Of a stretch of 64,000 bases of DNA, positions 10,499-20,352 are shown in pieces. The translations under genes and the position numbers were made by a program. Source of the stretch: Zopfochytrium polystomum (taxonomy: Eukaryota > Chytridiomycota > Chytridiomycetes > Chytridiales > Chytridiaceae); contig JAIVFJ010000047.1 in NCBI GenBank assembly GCA_025765615.1, positions 124,001-188,000 on the forward strand. Direction: 5' to 3'. Below the pieces are notes generated by a model, which was not told the DNA's origin, did not search any database, and saw only the letters and a program-made list of their open reading frames with translations. Numbering within the stretch: position 1 is the stretch's first letter; every line of letters starts with the position of its first letter.

Positions 10499-12325
10499 AT
10501 GGCCTCGTCCCCGCCGTCGTCGTCGTTGTCGTCGTTGTCGCCGTTGTCGTCCTCCACAGGAGCAGGAGGAGGAGGAGGAGCACCGTTAGCAACTTCCCAC
10601 CGCCGCCACTCCTCCTCTTCCTCCTCTTCCTCTTCCTGGGCGACGGCGGCGACGGACGTCGACGGCGACGACGATCTAGCCAAAGCGAACTCTGTTGGTG
10701 CAAGCGCCTCCTCCGTCGATCCATGCGAGCTCCACCACGACGCACCCCTTCCATTCGGACTGCCACCACCCTCCCGCCGGCCGCCGGCAATCGTACCGCC
10801 GGCCTGGTCCGCCTCGGCATCCTCTCTCGCGACCACATCCTCCTCCGCCTCGACTGCCATCGACAGCCCGCCACCACCTCCGTCGTCGTCGTCCTCGTCA
10901 TCGTCTTCATCGTCTGCTCCACCTCTCCCACAACCAGAGCCCACCCCGCCCCTCACATTCACCAAGCCCAGCTTCGAGCTCGTCCTCTCAACGCCCGCCC
11001 TCTTTGCGCAGCTGAAGCGCCACGCGCAGGAAGTCGACCGCACCCCAGAGGGCGTCCTCTTTGTCGAGTGCCTCATCGGCCTCGACGCACTCATGCGCCA
11101 GCACCACTCCCCCTCCCCCTCCGCCCAAACCCTTTGCTCCCCGTCCCCATCCGCGAGCCACCTCCTCCCTGCCCCGATCCTCCGCTTCACCCGCCCTCAC
11201 GCCGTCCCCACCGCCGCCGCCGACTTACCGCCGCCCGTCACAGTCCCCGCCCTCCTGCTTCCCCTCTACACGACCTTCCACGCAACCTTCATCGCCGTCG
11301 GCGCCCCGCTGGAAGTCAACATCCCGGGATCCCTCCGCGACGCCGCGACCGCCGCCCTCGCCGCGTCCCTCATCGACGACGCGGCGTCTTCGCCGCCGCC
11401 GCGACCGCTGCGCGCAGACGTGTTCGACGACGTGGCCGAGCGCAGCGTTCTCCCGACGCTCTTCGGGGACTCCTTCCGCGCGTTTGTCTCCGCGGCCGGC
11501 GCGTCCTCCGCGGGCCGCCGGTCTCCGGCGCCTTCCTCGTCCTCGTCGTCGTCGTCGTCGGGGTCCGCATCGGGAACGACGTTTACAGAGGGAGGAGGCG
11601 GCGGCGGCGTCGCGAGGCTCGGGCGCGCGTTGGCGGCGGCGGCGGCGGAGGGGGTGCGTGTGCGAAGGGAGCGGCGGCGGGAGGAGGCCGCGGCGGCGGC
11701 CGGGGTGTACTCGGTGCGCGGGCCGCGGGTGGCGGCTGCGGCTGCTGCGGCTGCCGCTGCTTCTGCACCGCCGCAGTCAAAGTCGTCGTCGTCGTCGTCG
11801 GGGGCAAGGGCGGGGGCAGCGGCGGCGGGGTCGTCGCCCGTGTACCTTGTGCGCGGGCCTGCGCAACCGGCGGCGGCGGCGGCTGTGGCGTTGCGTGAAC
11901 GGCGGCGCGGGTCCACGGGGTCCGGCGGGACGGTACCTGTTGCAGCAACGGCGGACGCGGGGTCAGACGACGGCAGCGTGTCGAGCGGTGCTAGCGGCGG
12001 CAGCGGAGGCGTGTTCCGGGTGGTCCGTGCTGGCGGCAGCGGTGGCGGCAGCGTCCGGAGCAGCGTCCACAGCGCGCGCACAGCGTTGGCGGGGGAGAGG
12101 ACTGGCGGCGGCGGCGGCAGCGTGGAGGGCGACGAGTTCCTTGTTTCTGGCGGCGGTTTCGGGGGCGGCGGCGAAGGGGGCGCGGCAGGGTGGGGGAAGG
12201 GCGTCAGTGGCGCGTTTGGGAGGAGAAGTGGGGGCAGCAGCGGGAGCAGCATTGCCGGCGGCAGCGGGGGCGGGAAGGGAGGGGACAAGGTGTATCTGGT
12301 GCGTGGCGGGAGCGCGCGGCGGTGA
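10499..12325 (+). CDS. RGS-domain protein with low-complexity tail and repeated VYLVRG motifs
   Basis: The start at 10499 has a good context (CAGCATGGCC); an upstream open frame is leader sequence. The protein has 608 residues. After a Ser/Pro-rich N-terminus, residues about 145-335 show an RGS fold: SFELVLSTPALFAQLKRHA, then PEGVLFVECLIGLDAL, then a Pro-rich insertion, then LYTTFHATFIAVGAPLEVNI and VFDDVAERSVLPTLFGDSF. This matches the family pattern of a first helix pair, the ..eF...nAP.eVNl... segment and a final helix ending in ..L..DsF.rF. RGS domains speed GTP hydrolysis by G-alpha subunits at the plasma membrane. The C-terminal half is Ala/Gly/Ser-rich and carries VYSVRGP, VYLVRGP, VFRVVRA and a terminal VYLVRGG. 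No introns were needed. The insertion within the RGS domain is unusual. Confidence 0.75.
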   Translation: MASSPPSSSLSSLSPLSSSTGAGGGGGAPLATSHRRHSSSSSSSSSWATAATDVDGDDDLAKANSVGASASSVDPCELHHDAPLPFGLPPPSRRPPAIVPPAWSASASSLATTSSSASTAIDSPPPPPSSSSSSSSSSSAPPLPQPEPTPPLTFTKPSFELVLSTPALFAQLKRHAQEVDRTPEGVLFVECLIGLDALMRQHHSPSPSAQTLCSPSPSASHLLPAPILRFTRPHAVPTAAADLPPPVTVPALLLPLYTTFHATFIAVGAPLEVNIPGSLRDAATAALAASLIDDAASSPPPRPLRADVFDDVAERSVLPTLFGDSFRAFVSAAGASSAGRRSPAPSSSSSSSSSGSASGTTFTEGGGGGGVARLGRALAAAAAEGVRVRRERRREEAAAAAGVYSVRGPRVAAAAAAAAAASAPPQSKSSSSSSGARAGAAAAGSSPVYLVRGPAQPAAAAAVALRERRRGSTGSGGTVPVAATADAGSDDGSVSSGASGGSGGVFRVVRAGGSGGGSVRSSVHSARTALAGERTGGGGGSVEGDEFLVSGGGFGGGGEGGAAGWGKGVSGAFGRRSGGSSGSSIAGGSGGGKGGDKVYLVRGGSARR

Positions 12326-12480
12326 AGAGTGGTTAGGCCAGTTCGCTTGCTTTATTTTTTCTTTGCCAACCGGCCGATCACTCTTCACACTTCAATCTCG
12401 CGCTACATTTTTCTGCAAGTCACTCACCCGCCGCACACCCCCATCGTCTTTAAAGAGAGGTTGTTGTTTTTTGTTTCTTG

Positions 12481-12544
<64 letters not shown>

Positions 12545-12876
12545 GTTTTTCGTTTCTGTTGGCCCATTACTACCCGTCTCTCGAACCGCCTGTGTGCGTC
12601 ATGATTGATTGTTTACGCTTGCAATGAATAATAACAATAAATATAGCTTGTTGGATTTGTTGGATCTCTGGACGCATAATCACCTGCTGAATGACTGTTT
12701 TATTGTCAACAAAAAGGAAATAAATTTGTGGTCTCTCTCTCTCTCTCTCTCTCTCTGTGTCTCTCTCTCTCTCTATCTCTCCCTTGTCACGCCAACACAC
12801 CCACACAGCCACGAAGCAACCAAACCATTCACTCATCACTCAATCCAAAAAAATCAAACCAACGAACGACTCATAC
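12326..12876. other. Intergenic stretch dominated by (TC)n
   Basis: 3' region of the RGS gene and 5' region of the next gene. It holds two (TC)n tracts and an AT-rich block with AATAAT/AATAAATATAG at about 12627-12645 that could serve as a promoter or polyadenylation element. No gene seen. Confidence 0.4.
12483..12541 (+). repeat. (TC)n microsatellite
   Basis: About 29 uninterrupted CT units. A second interrupted tract follows at 12731-12782. Confidence 0.95.
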
Positions 12877-14467
12877 ATGCCAGCCTCGCCGTCGACCTCG
12901 CGAGTGCTCCTCGCCCTCGCCTTCCTGCTTCTCTCGTTCGCCTACTTCCCCGCCTGTAAGAAGAGAGAAAGATGGAGCCTCTCATACACCCCCTGCCCAC
13001 CCGCACCCCCCCTCGTCCTGTCACTCTGCGTGCATAAAGTCCCTCTCGCCCAGCCTGCCGTTTCTCCCAAACCTGGTGCGATTGTCTTGTCTCTTCTCGC
13101 ATGGTTGATGGCAAGCGCGTGCTTGCGTGCGTGCTTGCGTGCATGCCTGTGTGCGTTCGTGTGTGCGTGCGTGGCTGGGGTTGGCCCGTTGCATGCAGAT
13201 CACCGTACCCCACCACCGCCACGACTAGATCCCTCCCCATCTCCTTCTTCCCCAAAGGCGGGACCTCCCCCCAACCGAATGCTTCTGTCTGATCTGACTT
13301 TGCCAACCTGACAAACGAAAACACGCACCATCTTGCAGTCGTCGCCTTTTTCAGCGGGCGGTCCGACGTAACTTTTGTCAAATCCATTTCGTACCTCGAG
13401 ATCCGCTCCGTGACAAACCCAAGCAGCCGCTACACGCCGGCGTTCCTCACTCTCTGGGTTTGTCCAAACTAGTTTGCCCTTTTTTTTTTGTTTTTTCCTT
13501 TCCTATTCCTAACGAACCCATGTGCACCCAGGGCTTCTGCGTGACCAACTACAACAGACCCGCTTGCGCCTGGTACTCGTTCAAGAGCATCCTCACCGCA
13601 ACGTACACGCTGAACCCGCCGGCTCCGCGGACGTTCGCCAGCACAACCGCTACCCTGACCGAACTCGACGTCCTTGCTTCCCTTCCGCTCCCCGTCAACT
13701 CCCTCGCCTTCCTCCTGCTCTTCATCGCGCTCCCGATCCTCTTCGTCGCCTGGCTCCTCTCAGCCATCGGCGTCATCGTCCACCCGGGCTCCGCGGTCTC
13801 CGCCTCCGCCCCGCGAAACCGCCGCGCCGCCCGCGGCCTGGCCGTCGCCGCCTCCGCCCTCGCCGCCCTCACGGCCGCCCTGTACTTCCTCGCATTTGCC
13901 TTCATCATCGCGTTCGGCGTCGTGCTGCGCAACAAGATCATGACCGCCTTTGCCCGGAACGGAATCAACTCATCCGTGACGGGCGGCCTGCCCGCCGACG
14001 TCGCCGGCGCCGCCGCCGCAGCAACCATCGCCGCAGTGCTCGCGGGCATCGCAGCGGTCGTCGCGCGGCGGGAAGAGACCCGGGCCGCCACCGCGGCGGG
14101 CGACGGAGGTGCCGCGGTGTACGGGTACGGTTACCCAGCGTCGAACCCTGCGCCTGCGACGGCGTACGGATATGACTACGGGTACGCGACGGCCGGCGCA
14201 CCTGCAGCCGCGGCGGCGTACGCGGCGCCGGTGTATCCCGAAAAGGTCGACTTTTCGGTGTCGTCGGAGGCCGGCTCGGCGCCGCCGCTGCCGCCGCCAA
14301 AGGACGGGGCGGAGCTGCACGCCGCGTCCGGGTACGCGAGCGAGACGCTGCACTCGTACGGGGGCGCCGGTGCGCCGGCGTACCACGAGACCGGCGGCGC
14401 GCAGAACCCGGTGTACGTGCCCGCCGCGGCGGCGAACTCTCCGCCGTCGGGGTACCTTCGGGCATGA
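12877..14467 (+). CDS. SUR7/PalI-family four-TM plasma-membrane protein (3 exons)
   Basis: Proposed exons are 12877-12955, 13339-13457 and 13532-14467 (377 residues). Donors are GTAAGA and GTTTGT; acceptors are TTGCAG and ACCCAG. Splicing joins CTCTCTGG to GGCTTCTGC and creates LTLWGFC...C, the Leu-Trp-Gly-x-Cys...Cys signature of the SUR7/PalI (claudin-like) group. Four membrane segments are visible: RVLLALAFLLLSFAYFPA in exon 1, NSLAFLLLFIALPILFVAWL, AVAASALAALTAALYFLAFA and DVAGAAAAATIAAVLAGIAA. A Tyr/Ala/Pro-rich cytosolic tail follows. Fungal members organise eisosomes or sense ambient pH at the plasma membrane. The paralogue at 38341-39737 has introns at the same places, which strongly supports this model. 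Confidence 0.8.
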
Positions 14468-15309
14468 AGAGGTTCTTACCTCTTGGGGGGATCTCGGGTG
14501 TTTCTCCTCCACCTCCAGACTAGACTTCTGCTGACTGGAATAGGAGTTTCTACGTTGTTTTAGAATCTCATCGCTTCCTGTTACACCCGCTGCTGCTCAC
14601 GGAGATCTTTTACTTATTTTATGCTGTTTGGTTTGCACTGTACTATGATGTCCATCCCGTCCATCTTGCCGTGCCTGCCCGTATTGGAACCTTTTTTCTC
14701 TGCTCCCCTGCCTACTAAAGATCAAACCAACCTCGTCTTTTCTATATTCCAATCCTTTTTTTCTCTCCTTGGGGCCAAAAACAAAACCTGCTAGTTTCGC
14801 ATTCCTAAAAATCCTCCCCGTTGTTTCTGTTTCTTCTTCGCCGTTTGCGACGTGCTCATCCATTTGAAACGTACCGCTCTCTCCCCACATTCTCCTTTTT
14901 TCGTCTGCCTCACACCCCGTCCTTCCGCCTCTGCAGGCGGATCAGGCACAACACCAACGTCCAACGCGTACCCTTTTTGTTCCGTTTCTTGTTCGTGCTG
15001 TTGGTCCTCCGTCGAAAAGCCCCCCCAGCTGCGCACTCCGCCCGAGTCGTCTCCCGCCCCCCATCCTGGCAGCTCTTGTCGTTCCTTTCATTGTTCCTTT
15101 GTTTTTCTTAAATATGAGTGCCTCCCTCATCGTGTTGGGGACGGGTGGTTGTGGAAAAAAAGTAACAAAATTAGTTGTATTGTGTGGGTAATAATTTTTT
15201 TCCAGACAGTTTGACAGTCGCGCCAGAATTTATAAACCCCCCACACATCATCGTGCAGAATTGGTGACTGCCCGAGAGTACCAATTCGTTCAAAGGGCAT
15301 ACGATGGTG
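14468..15309. other. Intergenic stretch
   Basis: Pyrimidine-rich sequence with short ORFs only (for example 14821-15111) and no motif. An AT-rich patch lies at 15160-15235. It separates the SUR7-like gene from the tRNA-like gene. Confidence 0.35.
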
Positions 15310-15393
15310 CGCCCCACACAGGACTCGAACCTGCACTCCCTGGAAGGGAAATGCCTTAAATGGACACCGCGTTAGCCACTCCGCCAATGGGGC
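15310..15393 (-). tRNA. Class-II tRNA-like gene with an odd anticodon loop (Leu/Ser type, possibly a pseudogene)
   Basis: The minus strand folds as a tRNA: 7-bp acceptor stem (GCCCCAT with GTGGGGC), a D arm with the B-type GGCGGAGTGGCTAACGC sequence, a long variable arm (TCCCT-TCC-AGGGA) and a T arm GCAGG-TTCGAGT-CCTGT. The long variable arm and 84-nt length put it in the Leu/Ser class, and the discriminator base G favours Ser. The best 5-bp anticodon stem (GTGTC with GGCAT) leaves the loop CATTTAA. Position 33 is then A instead of the near-universal U, and the triplet would be TTT, which fits neither Leu nor Ser. A shifted reading would give TAA (Leu) but breaks the stem. Identity is therefore open. 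Confidence 0.6.
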
Positions 15394-15399
15394 TGCTGC

Positions 15400-15493
15400 A
15401 GTCAAAAACTCAAACCTGTAACCACCGACGGGGAGGCTCTATTTAAAGTAGCTCCATAAAGTAGCACAGCGTTTACCATTCCGCCAATGGGAC
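15400..15493 (-). pseudogene. Degenerate second tRNA-like copy
   Basis: The minus strand starts GTCCCATTGGCGGAATGG and continues as AAACGC, nearly the same D-arm as the tRNA at 15310-15393. It ends with a weak T-arm-like ACAGGTTTGAGT. Stems are mostly lost, so this is a relic of a tRNA duplication or a tRNA-derived short element. Confidence 0.45.
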
Positions 15494-15539
15494 AAGTGTG
15501 ACTGCTAAGCATGTCAATTAATTTAACGTTTTCTTTCAG

Positions 15540-15975
15540 AAACTGGAAGTAGAGTGTCCAATCAACGATCGTTTGCGCAACCGGACATGGGCCGAAGTGG
15601 GCAACGTAACTCCGGCAAATTGGTGAACTGAGGAGCCGATTTCTTTTCTTTCTTATGTAGTTTTTTTTTTTTTTCCCCTGTTGTTTTCGCGAGCAGTCCC
15701 AGGTTGCCCGTTTTTTCTTTCACGCTGCAACCGGAATTTGGGTCCACAAAGCAGTTCAAATAGACCGAGGTACGAAGGGTGGATTAAGGGGCTCATTTTC
15801 TCTTTGCACTGATGCCTTTTCTACGTTCGCCTGGATTACTGGTTCGATGTACGATCACCGTAAAATGTTCTCATTCCTCATCCTCCTTGGCGGTGGACAA
15901 CAGCTGCAGTCTTGGCGCAGTTTGCGGTCGTCATTGGTTGTGGCGCAGCAATGATACTATCTTTCCGGCCAAAGA
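15540..15975 (+). repeat. Duplicated segment, copy 1 (partner at 19490-19945)
   Basis: The two stretches share, in order, ACGATCGTTTGCGCAAC, a poly-T run, GTTGCCCG, CACAAGCAGTTCAAAT or its near match, GAAGGGTGGATT, TCTCATTCCTCATCCTCC and CTTGGCGCAGTTT..TCGTCATTGGTTGTGGCGCAGC. Spacing is similar throughout and divergence is moderate. No coding sequence in this copy. Confidence 0.7.
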
Positions 15976-16413
15976 AGTCGATTTAGAATATATGTGGTGA
16001 AAGATCATCGTGGTAACCATCGATCAGACGATAGTGCTCGCCGAGTTTGAGAGGCTCCACGTGTGGCCAGCAGAGCCTGTACTCTTGAGTGCCGTTCTTG
16101 GGGGGAGGGTGAAAAAAAAAAAATGTCACGCAACAAATAGGGGAAGAAACGATAAACATTCAGTGCACATGGACGTTATAGTTAAAAAGCCAGGAACAAG
16201 GTAAAAGACATTCACACACACCAAATTCATCTTCGACTTTTGATATGGCACGTCAGGCGAGGGTGAACGCGCCACCGTCAGCAAAGTGACTGAAATATTG
16301 AACTCCGTAAAGAGTTTGTCAAATTTTGGCCAAACTGCCTGAAAACCAGCGACGATTGTAATTATTGAGTTAATTATTGATGATGTTTAGTCAACAATGA
16401 AAGATATCATTTA
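15976..16413. other. Intergenic stretch
   Basis: No ORF of note, one A-run near 16110 and a moderately AT-rich patch at 16340-16420. Nothing recognised. Confidence 0.3.
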
Positions 16414-18069
16414 TTGAAAACCGATGCGAGGCTGAGCTGGACAGGCCACATTCCCATCCATTCTGCCAAAGAATGTCCCAGATGGCGCTGTCTTCAACCA
16501 ATCCCTCATTATCAATTATGCTCGAACCACTTCATCCTGCCCTCGCTGTGCGAACCTTGGCCGAAATCGACGCGGTGGCCGCCGCGTCGGGACACCACGC
16601 TGCACATCTGCACTTTGCTAATTTCTTTCCAACGCCCGATGACAGTCCGATGACAGCAAGCGCAGCAACGGAACCGGCGACCTTCCTCGTCTACGAGTTG
16701 CGTGAAAAGTGGAAGCAGCGCAGGAACTATACCCGTATCGGCGAGCCATGTCCGACGCTTGGCACGCGGTAGCAGCAAACGGCGCAGTGAGCACACTCAG
16801 CGTGCAAGCGCTGTCACCCAAAGTCACGACAATCTGCCTGAAGCGGCTTTCGATCGCTCTGTGAGGGTCGAAACCACATGGCGGAGTACCAAGGGTTTGT
16901 TGCAGGAAATCTTGGGCAAGAAGGCGAGGGAGCAGCGGGCGTTGCGGGCCATTGGGAACGGTCCACACCCGGCGGCGGGCGGCATCCTTTTGTTCCTGCT
17001 TGCCGCAGCAAAGCCGATGTCGCGGGTGGGGAACTGGAGTTGGTGAACTTTAACGTGGACTTGAGGCTGATTTAAGTTTTGGGGGGCTCAATCTGATGTT
17101 TTGGAGCGTATCAAGCTGACCAGTTGCAGTGCGACACGGCACCGCCCTAGATTCCCACGCTGTACACCGATGACGACGACTCCGACTTCGATTTCTTGCA
17201 GCACCGCGTCACCAAGCTCAGTGCAACCGTCATGATCAAACGCTTGGAAAGCGCTGGCGGCAAAGGATGCCGTGCGGACGCTCGACTTTCAGTCGCTCGT
17301 GGACGCAAACAGGAGGAGGACTCACAGCGGCAAATGGAGAACGGCGGCGTGCGGGAGCTGCCGCCAAAGATCGCCACGAGCTGGAGAACGGCGCGGTGGC
17401 GCGCGTTCATAGGCAGGCTGAAGCGTCTGTCGATCGGCCTATGGGGAGACACACTCGAAAATGGCTGGCGTCCTATCACATGGAGGGGTACGCAGAGTTC
17501 GTGTCCGTCGACGTACCGAAGAAGCCACTTAAGCTGCGCGTGTTGCAGGTGGTCGCGCAGCTGGATAACTCAATTTTGCGCTTTGACAAGAAGATCTGGA
17601 CAAAGTCGATGCCGCAGCTGCGGGAGCTGGAGTTGGTGGGCTTCACCGTTGACATGGGGTTGGTCGAGTTCTTGGAGGCGCCGCGAAAGTCTTGGAGCGC
17701 CTTTGGCTGACGAACTGCAGGGCGCCGCCGGCTGCACGTGGGCGCAGTTCTTTGCGCACATTGCCGACTCGCATGCGACCGCGCTTGTGGAGATTCGCGT
17801 GGAAAGCGAAAGAAAACCGCTGTCCGAGCAGGAGGATAAGTTTGATGGTGACGCCTTTGTCGCACGCCGGAGGAACCGGACACGATTAGAGAAACTTGCA
17901 GGCTACTTCGGGCGAACAAAAAGCTTCGTCTCTTCTTCCGTCTTCTTGAACCGCTGTCAAGCACTAAGGCAGACACGAAGACTATAATCCGCAGTTTTGA
18001 GAGGAGGTGCAGATCTGGCAGCGTACAATCAAGCCCAGGCACACGTTCACAGAAATATGATGAGGGCAA
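16414..18069 (+). pseudogene. F-box/leucine-rich family pseudogene, plus orientation
   Basis: Family segments occur in many frames: AVRTLAEIDAVAAASGHHAA and HLHFANFFPTPDDSPM (N-terminal part, 16550-16650), GELELVNFNVDLRL (17030), YHMEGYAEFVSVDV (17475), LRELELVGFTVDMGLVEFLE (17620-17680), CTWAQFFAHIADSHATALVE (17735-17790) and RVESERKPLSEQEDKFDGDA. Some segments appear twice (two NFNVD-type strands), so two copies may be fused or internally duplicated. No intact frame. This is the only sizeable copy on the plus strand. Confidence 0.55.
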
Positions 18070-18690
18070 ACAGCCGTCTGCCGATAAAAAATTTTACTTT
18101 TTCCTCTTCAACCAATCGGCCCAGTTGTGTTCAACACTAACCTCGGAACTGCGGCGGATGTGACGATTTGGTGATGGGTTGCCGACAAGAACCTCTTCGT
18201 TTTTTCTTCTTCACTGATGCGAAGAGCCTCGTCCTCGATCCTCCGCATGGGAGACCAAGGTAGTCACGCTAGTTTTATATGCTTGAAGGTGAAGTGCCGC
18301 CTGCGCTCCAGGCAGTAGGGAGATATCGAGCCGGAGCTGTCCGGTGTTGGTGTTAGATTCACTGTGGTATCGGGTTGGCCGAGTCCGTTCGCTGCGGGAT
18401 GAGGATACCCGAGAAGAAGCCTGTGCGGAAGGCCGGCCCGTTGCTGCCGGCGGAACGGGTGAAGTGCACCTTCGATCTGCCCTCGTCATATCGGAAGGAA
18501 CTTTGAGTTAAGCGACGATGCCGCCGAATCAAGATCGTCCAACCAAGTTCGATGCACAGTTGCCGAGTGGCCAATTCTGCGCATATGGGGTATCTGGTAA
18601 AATGAGCTATTCGCTTCTATGTTGAGGCAAGACAGCGCAGCCAGGGACGCCCACGCGCTGCGTTCACAGGGAAAGAAAAGGCTGATCTCC
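18070..18690. other. Intergenic stretch
   Basis: Only short shadow frames; no motif on either strand. Confidence 0.3.
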
Positions 18691-19449
18691 GTTTGCACGT
18701 CGTTACACTTTCAGACCCTGGAAGAAGGATGCTAGCAAAGGCAAGCGCCGCTGTTCCGTGTCCGTGTCGGTCCCACCGTCTCTTTGTGAGGTCGCTGACC
18801 TCCGTCCGGACGCAGTCCGACGGGTGCTATCTTTCCATGATCAAACATCTGCCAAGTCAAGGCTCGTGGGCATTGCTTTCATTGTACGCGTCCAACACCG
18901 ACGGGCAGGTGACCCTCAAAGACACCACGGCCAACGTGACGACGTCGGTCAAGGTGGGCGGGGCGTGGGCCGCCTCGGACGTGCTGGAGGTCGTGTTCCA
19001 GCGGCTGACGCTCCTGGCGCTGCTGCAGTAGAAGACGAACCTCGCAGCCGCTGCAGTTCCACGGCGTGGTGCTGAGAGTGACGTCAACGCCTGCCGGTGT
19101 TGAACAAGACGGACTTTAGGTTTGCGAGTGTCGCGGTGCAGGACCTGGGAGCCGCGGCTTGGGTCTTGCGACCACGGCGGGGACGTCGAAAGCGCTGGAT
19201 TCGACCCTGTTTCCGACAGTCGTCAATCTGACGATTGCACAGGAGGTCATTCTCCTTTCGCAGTTTCTCAACAAGCCTCAGCCAGTCATCGTGTTGGGAC
19301 AGGAGAGGGTCGCGATCGCAGCAGACTTTGAAGAAGTCGGTGCCTCCTTTCATAAATTAACGTTCGTGGTTTTTTCGATTATCGACGGTTTCACTGAAGC
19401 GAGGGCCAGTCCGCTTCAAATTGTCACGGGGCTGGTATCGCTTCACTGA
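18691..19449 (+). pseudogene. Decayed gene of unknown family
   Basis: Coding-like pieces lie in sequence: SWALLSLYASNTDGQVTLKD and TTANVTTSVKVGGAWAASDV in one frame to a stop at 19031, then QFHGVVLRVTSTPAGVEQDG, a stop, then LATTAGTSKALDSTLFPTVV with NLTIAQEVILLSQFLNKP and VIVLGQERVAIAADFEE. The alternation of hydrophobic and Thr/Ser residues suggests beta-rich, LEA-2/DUF3712-like repeats as found in fungal membrane-anchored proteins, but I cannot confirm this. At least two frame breaks and stops. Confidence 0.35.
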
Positions 19450-19489
19450 AATAATGTTTAATTTTCTCTGCGTTCTCTTCTGGAAGAAC

Positions 19490-19564
19490 GAAGAATGAAC
19501 ATGCGCAAGCACGATCGTTTGCGCAACGGATAAGGCCGAAGGGGGGCAGCGTAACTAAGCAGTC

Positions 19565-19600
<36 letters not shown>

Positions 19601-19945
19601 CATCCTTTTTCCCTTGTTGAAAAAACGTGCTGGGCGCAGTCCGGGGTTGCCCGCTTCAAGTTGCTTTCGCTCTTCGGCCGGCAGTTGGGTTCACAAGCAG
19701 TTCAAATGACAGAGTATGAAGGGTGGATTGAGAGGCTTATCTTTTCTTTGCTTTGCTTCCTATTCTAAGTTCGCTTGCATGCGCCCTCCTGTTTGATGTA
19801 CGGTCGCCCTTCCTTGCTCTCATTCCTCATCCTCCATGGCGGAGACAGCGGTTGCAGGCAACGAGATTAGGGCCAGACAGCCGTTTCTTGGCGCAGTTTC
19901 TGATCGTCATTGGTTGTGGCGCAGCGATGATGCTGTCCATCTTGC
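19490..19945 (+). repeat. Duplicated segment, copy 2 (partner at 15540-15975)
   Basis: See the partner. Here the segment contains a 32-nt poly-T tract (about 19569-19600) and leads directly into the start of the interrupted repeat-protein gene at 19927, so it probably carries that gene's upstream region. Confidence 0.7.
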
Positions 19946-20085
19946 CCGTCGCCCAATCCGACCCGAAGACGATCCTCCCTTACCTCCCAGGCGCCGACCG
20001 CTTCCGCCTCGCCACGCTCCTGCAAACCGAGAAGCGGTACCAAGCCCTTGCGCTCTACTTGATCCCTCCGCCTCGCTCGTCAACG
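19927..20085 (+). pseudogene. 5' part of a tryptophan-rich repeat-protein gene, split by the Copia insertion
   Basis: An ATG at 19927 encodes MMLSILPVAQSDPKTILPYL, then DRFRLATLLQTEKRYQAL. This aligns with the N-terminus of the intact paralogue at 30604 (VVLPAQIADAICAAPF, AFHLATLFRLPRRQALL). A frame change then gives LDPSASLVN up to the target site CAACG at 20081-20085. The other half starts at 29397. Confidence 0.55.
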
Positions 20086-20334
20086 TGTTGAGAAGAAATA
20101 ATGCACAGCCCCTTCTTTTGCCAATTTCCTTCTACTTCTTCTTTTTCTCCCTATTCTCCGAGGTCCTTTATAATCAGTTCTTGTTTACATTCAGTGATCA
20201 TGGGAACTTCTTCATCCCCAATCACTGTGAAGGTATGCCTTGATCGTGTTGCACCTTCCCAAGCACATCCTTACAATAAATGGGAACTTCTTCATCCCCA
20301 ATCACTGTGCAGGGCGCCTAGATCGCCCTCAACA
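20086..20334 (+). repeat. Copia 5' LTR
   Basis: 249 bp, TG...CA ends, with GGGAACTTCTTCATCCCC repeated twice 82 bp apart inside the LTR (about 20200 and 20282). A TTTATAA element at about 20166-20172 may be the promoter TATA box. Confidence 0.95.
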
Positions 20335-20352
20335 GGGTTACGAGCCCAAGGC
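20335..20352 (+). other. Copia primer-binding site, probably half-tRNA type
   Basis: GGGTTACGAGCCCAAGGC directly abuts the 5' LTR. Its complement has the form of a tRNA anticodon stem-loop (GGGCTCGTAACCC) rather than a tRNA 3' end. Copia of Drosophila primes from the anticodon-side half of initiator tRNA-Met, whose loop reads CTCATAA, so this site would match with one mismatch. Inference from sequence only. Confidence 0.55.

Noticed and set aside
12483..12541. Long Ser-Leu ORFs over (TC)n tracts here and at 39756, 46236, 54299 and 63546
   Set aside because: They are translations of microsatellites in all frames with no other coding support.
10723..12608. Large overlapping ORFs in other frames of the RGS gene (391 and 515 codons, and 340 codons on the minus strand)
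   Set aside because: GC-rich repeats keep shadow frames open; they are Pro/Arg/Ala repeats without domains, while the chosen frame has the RGS motifs.
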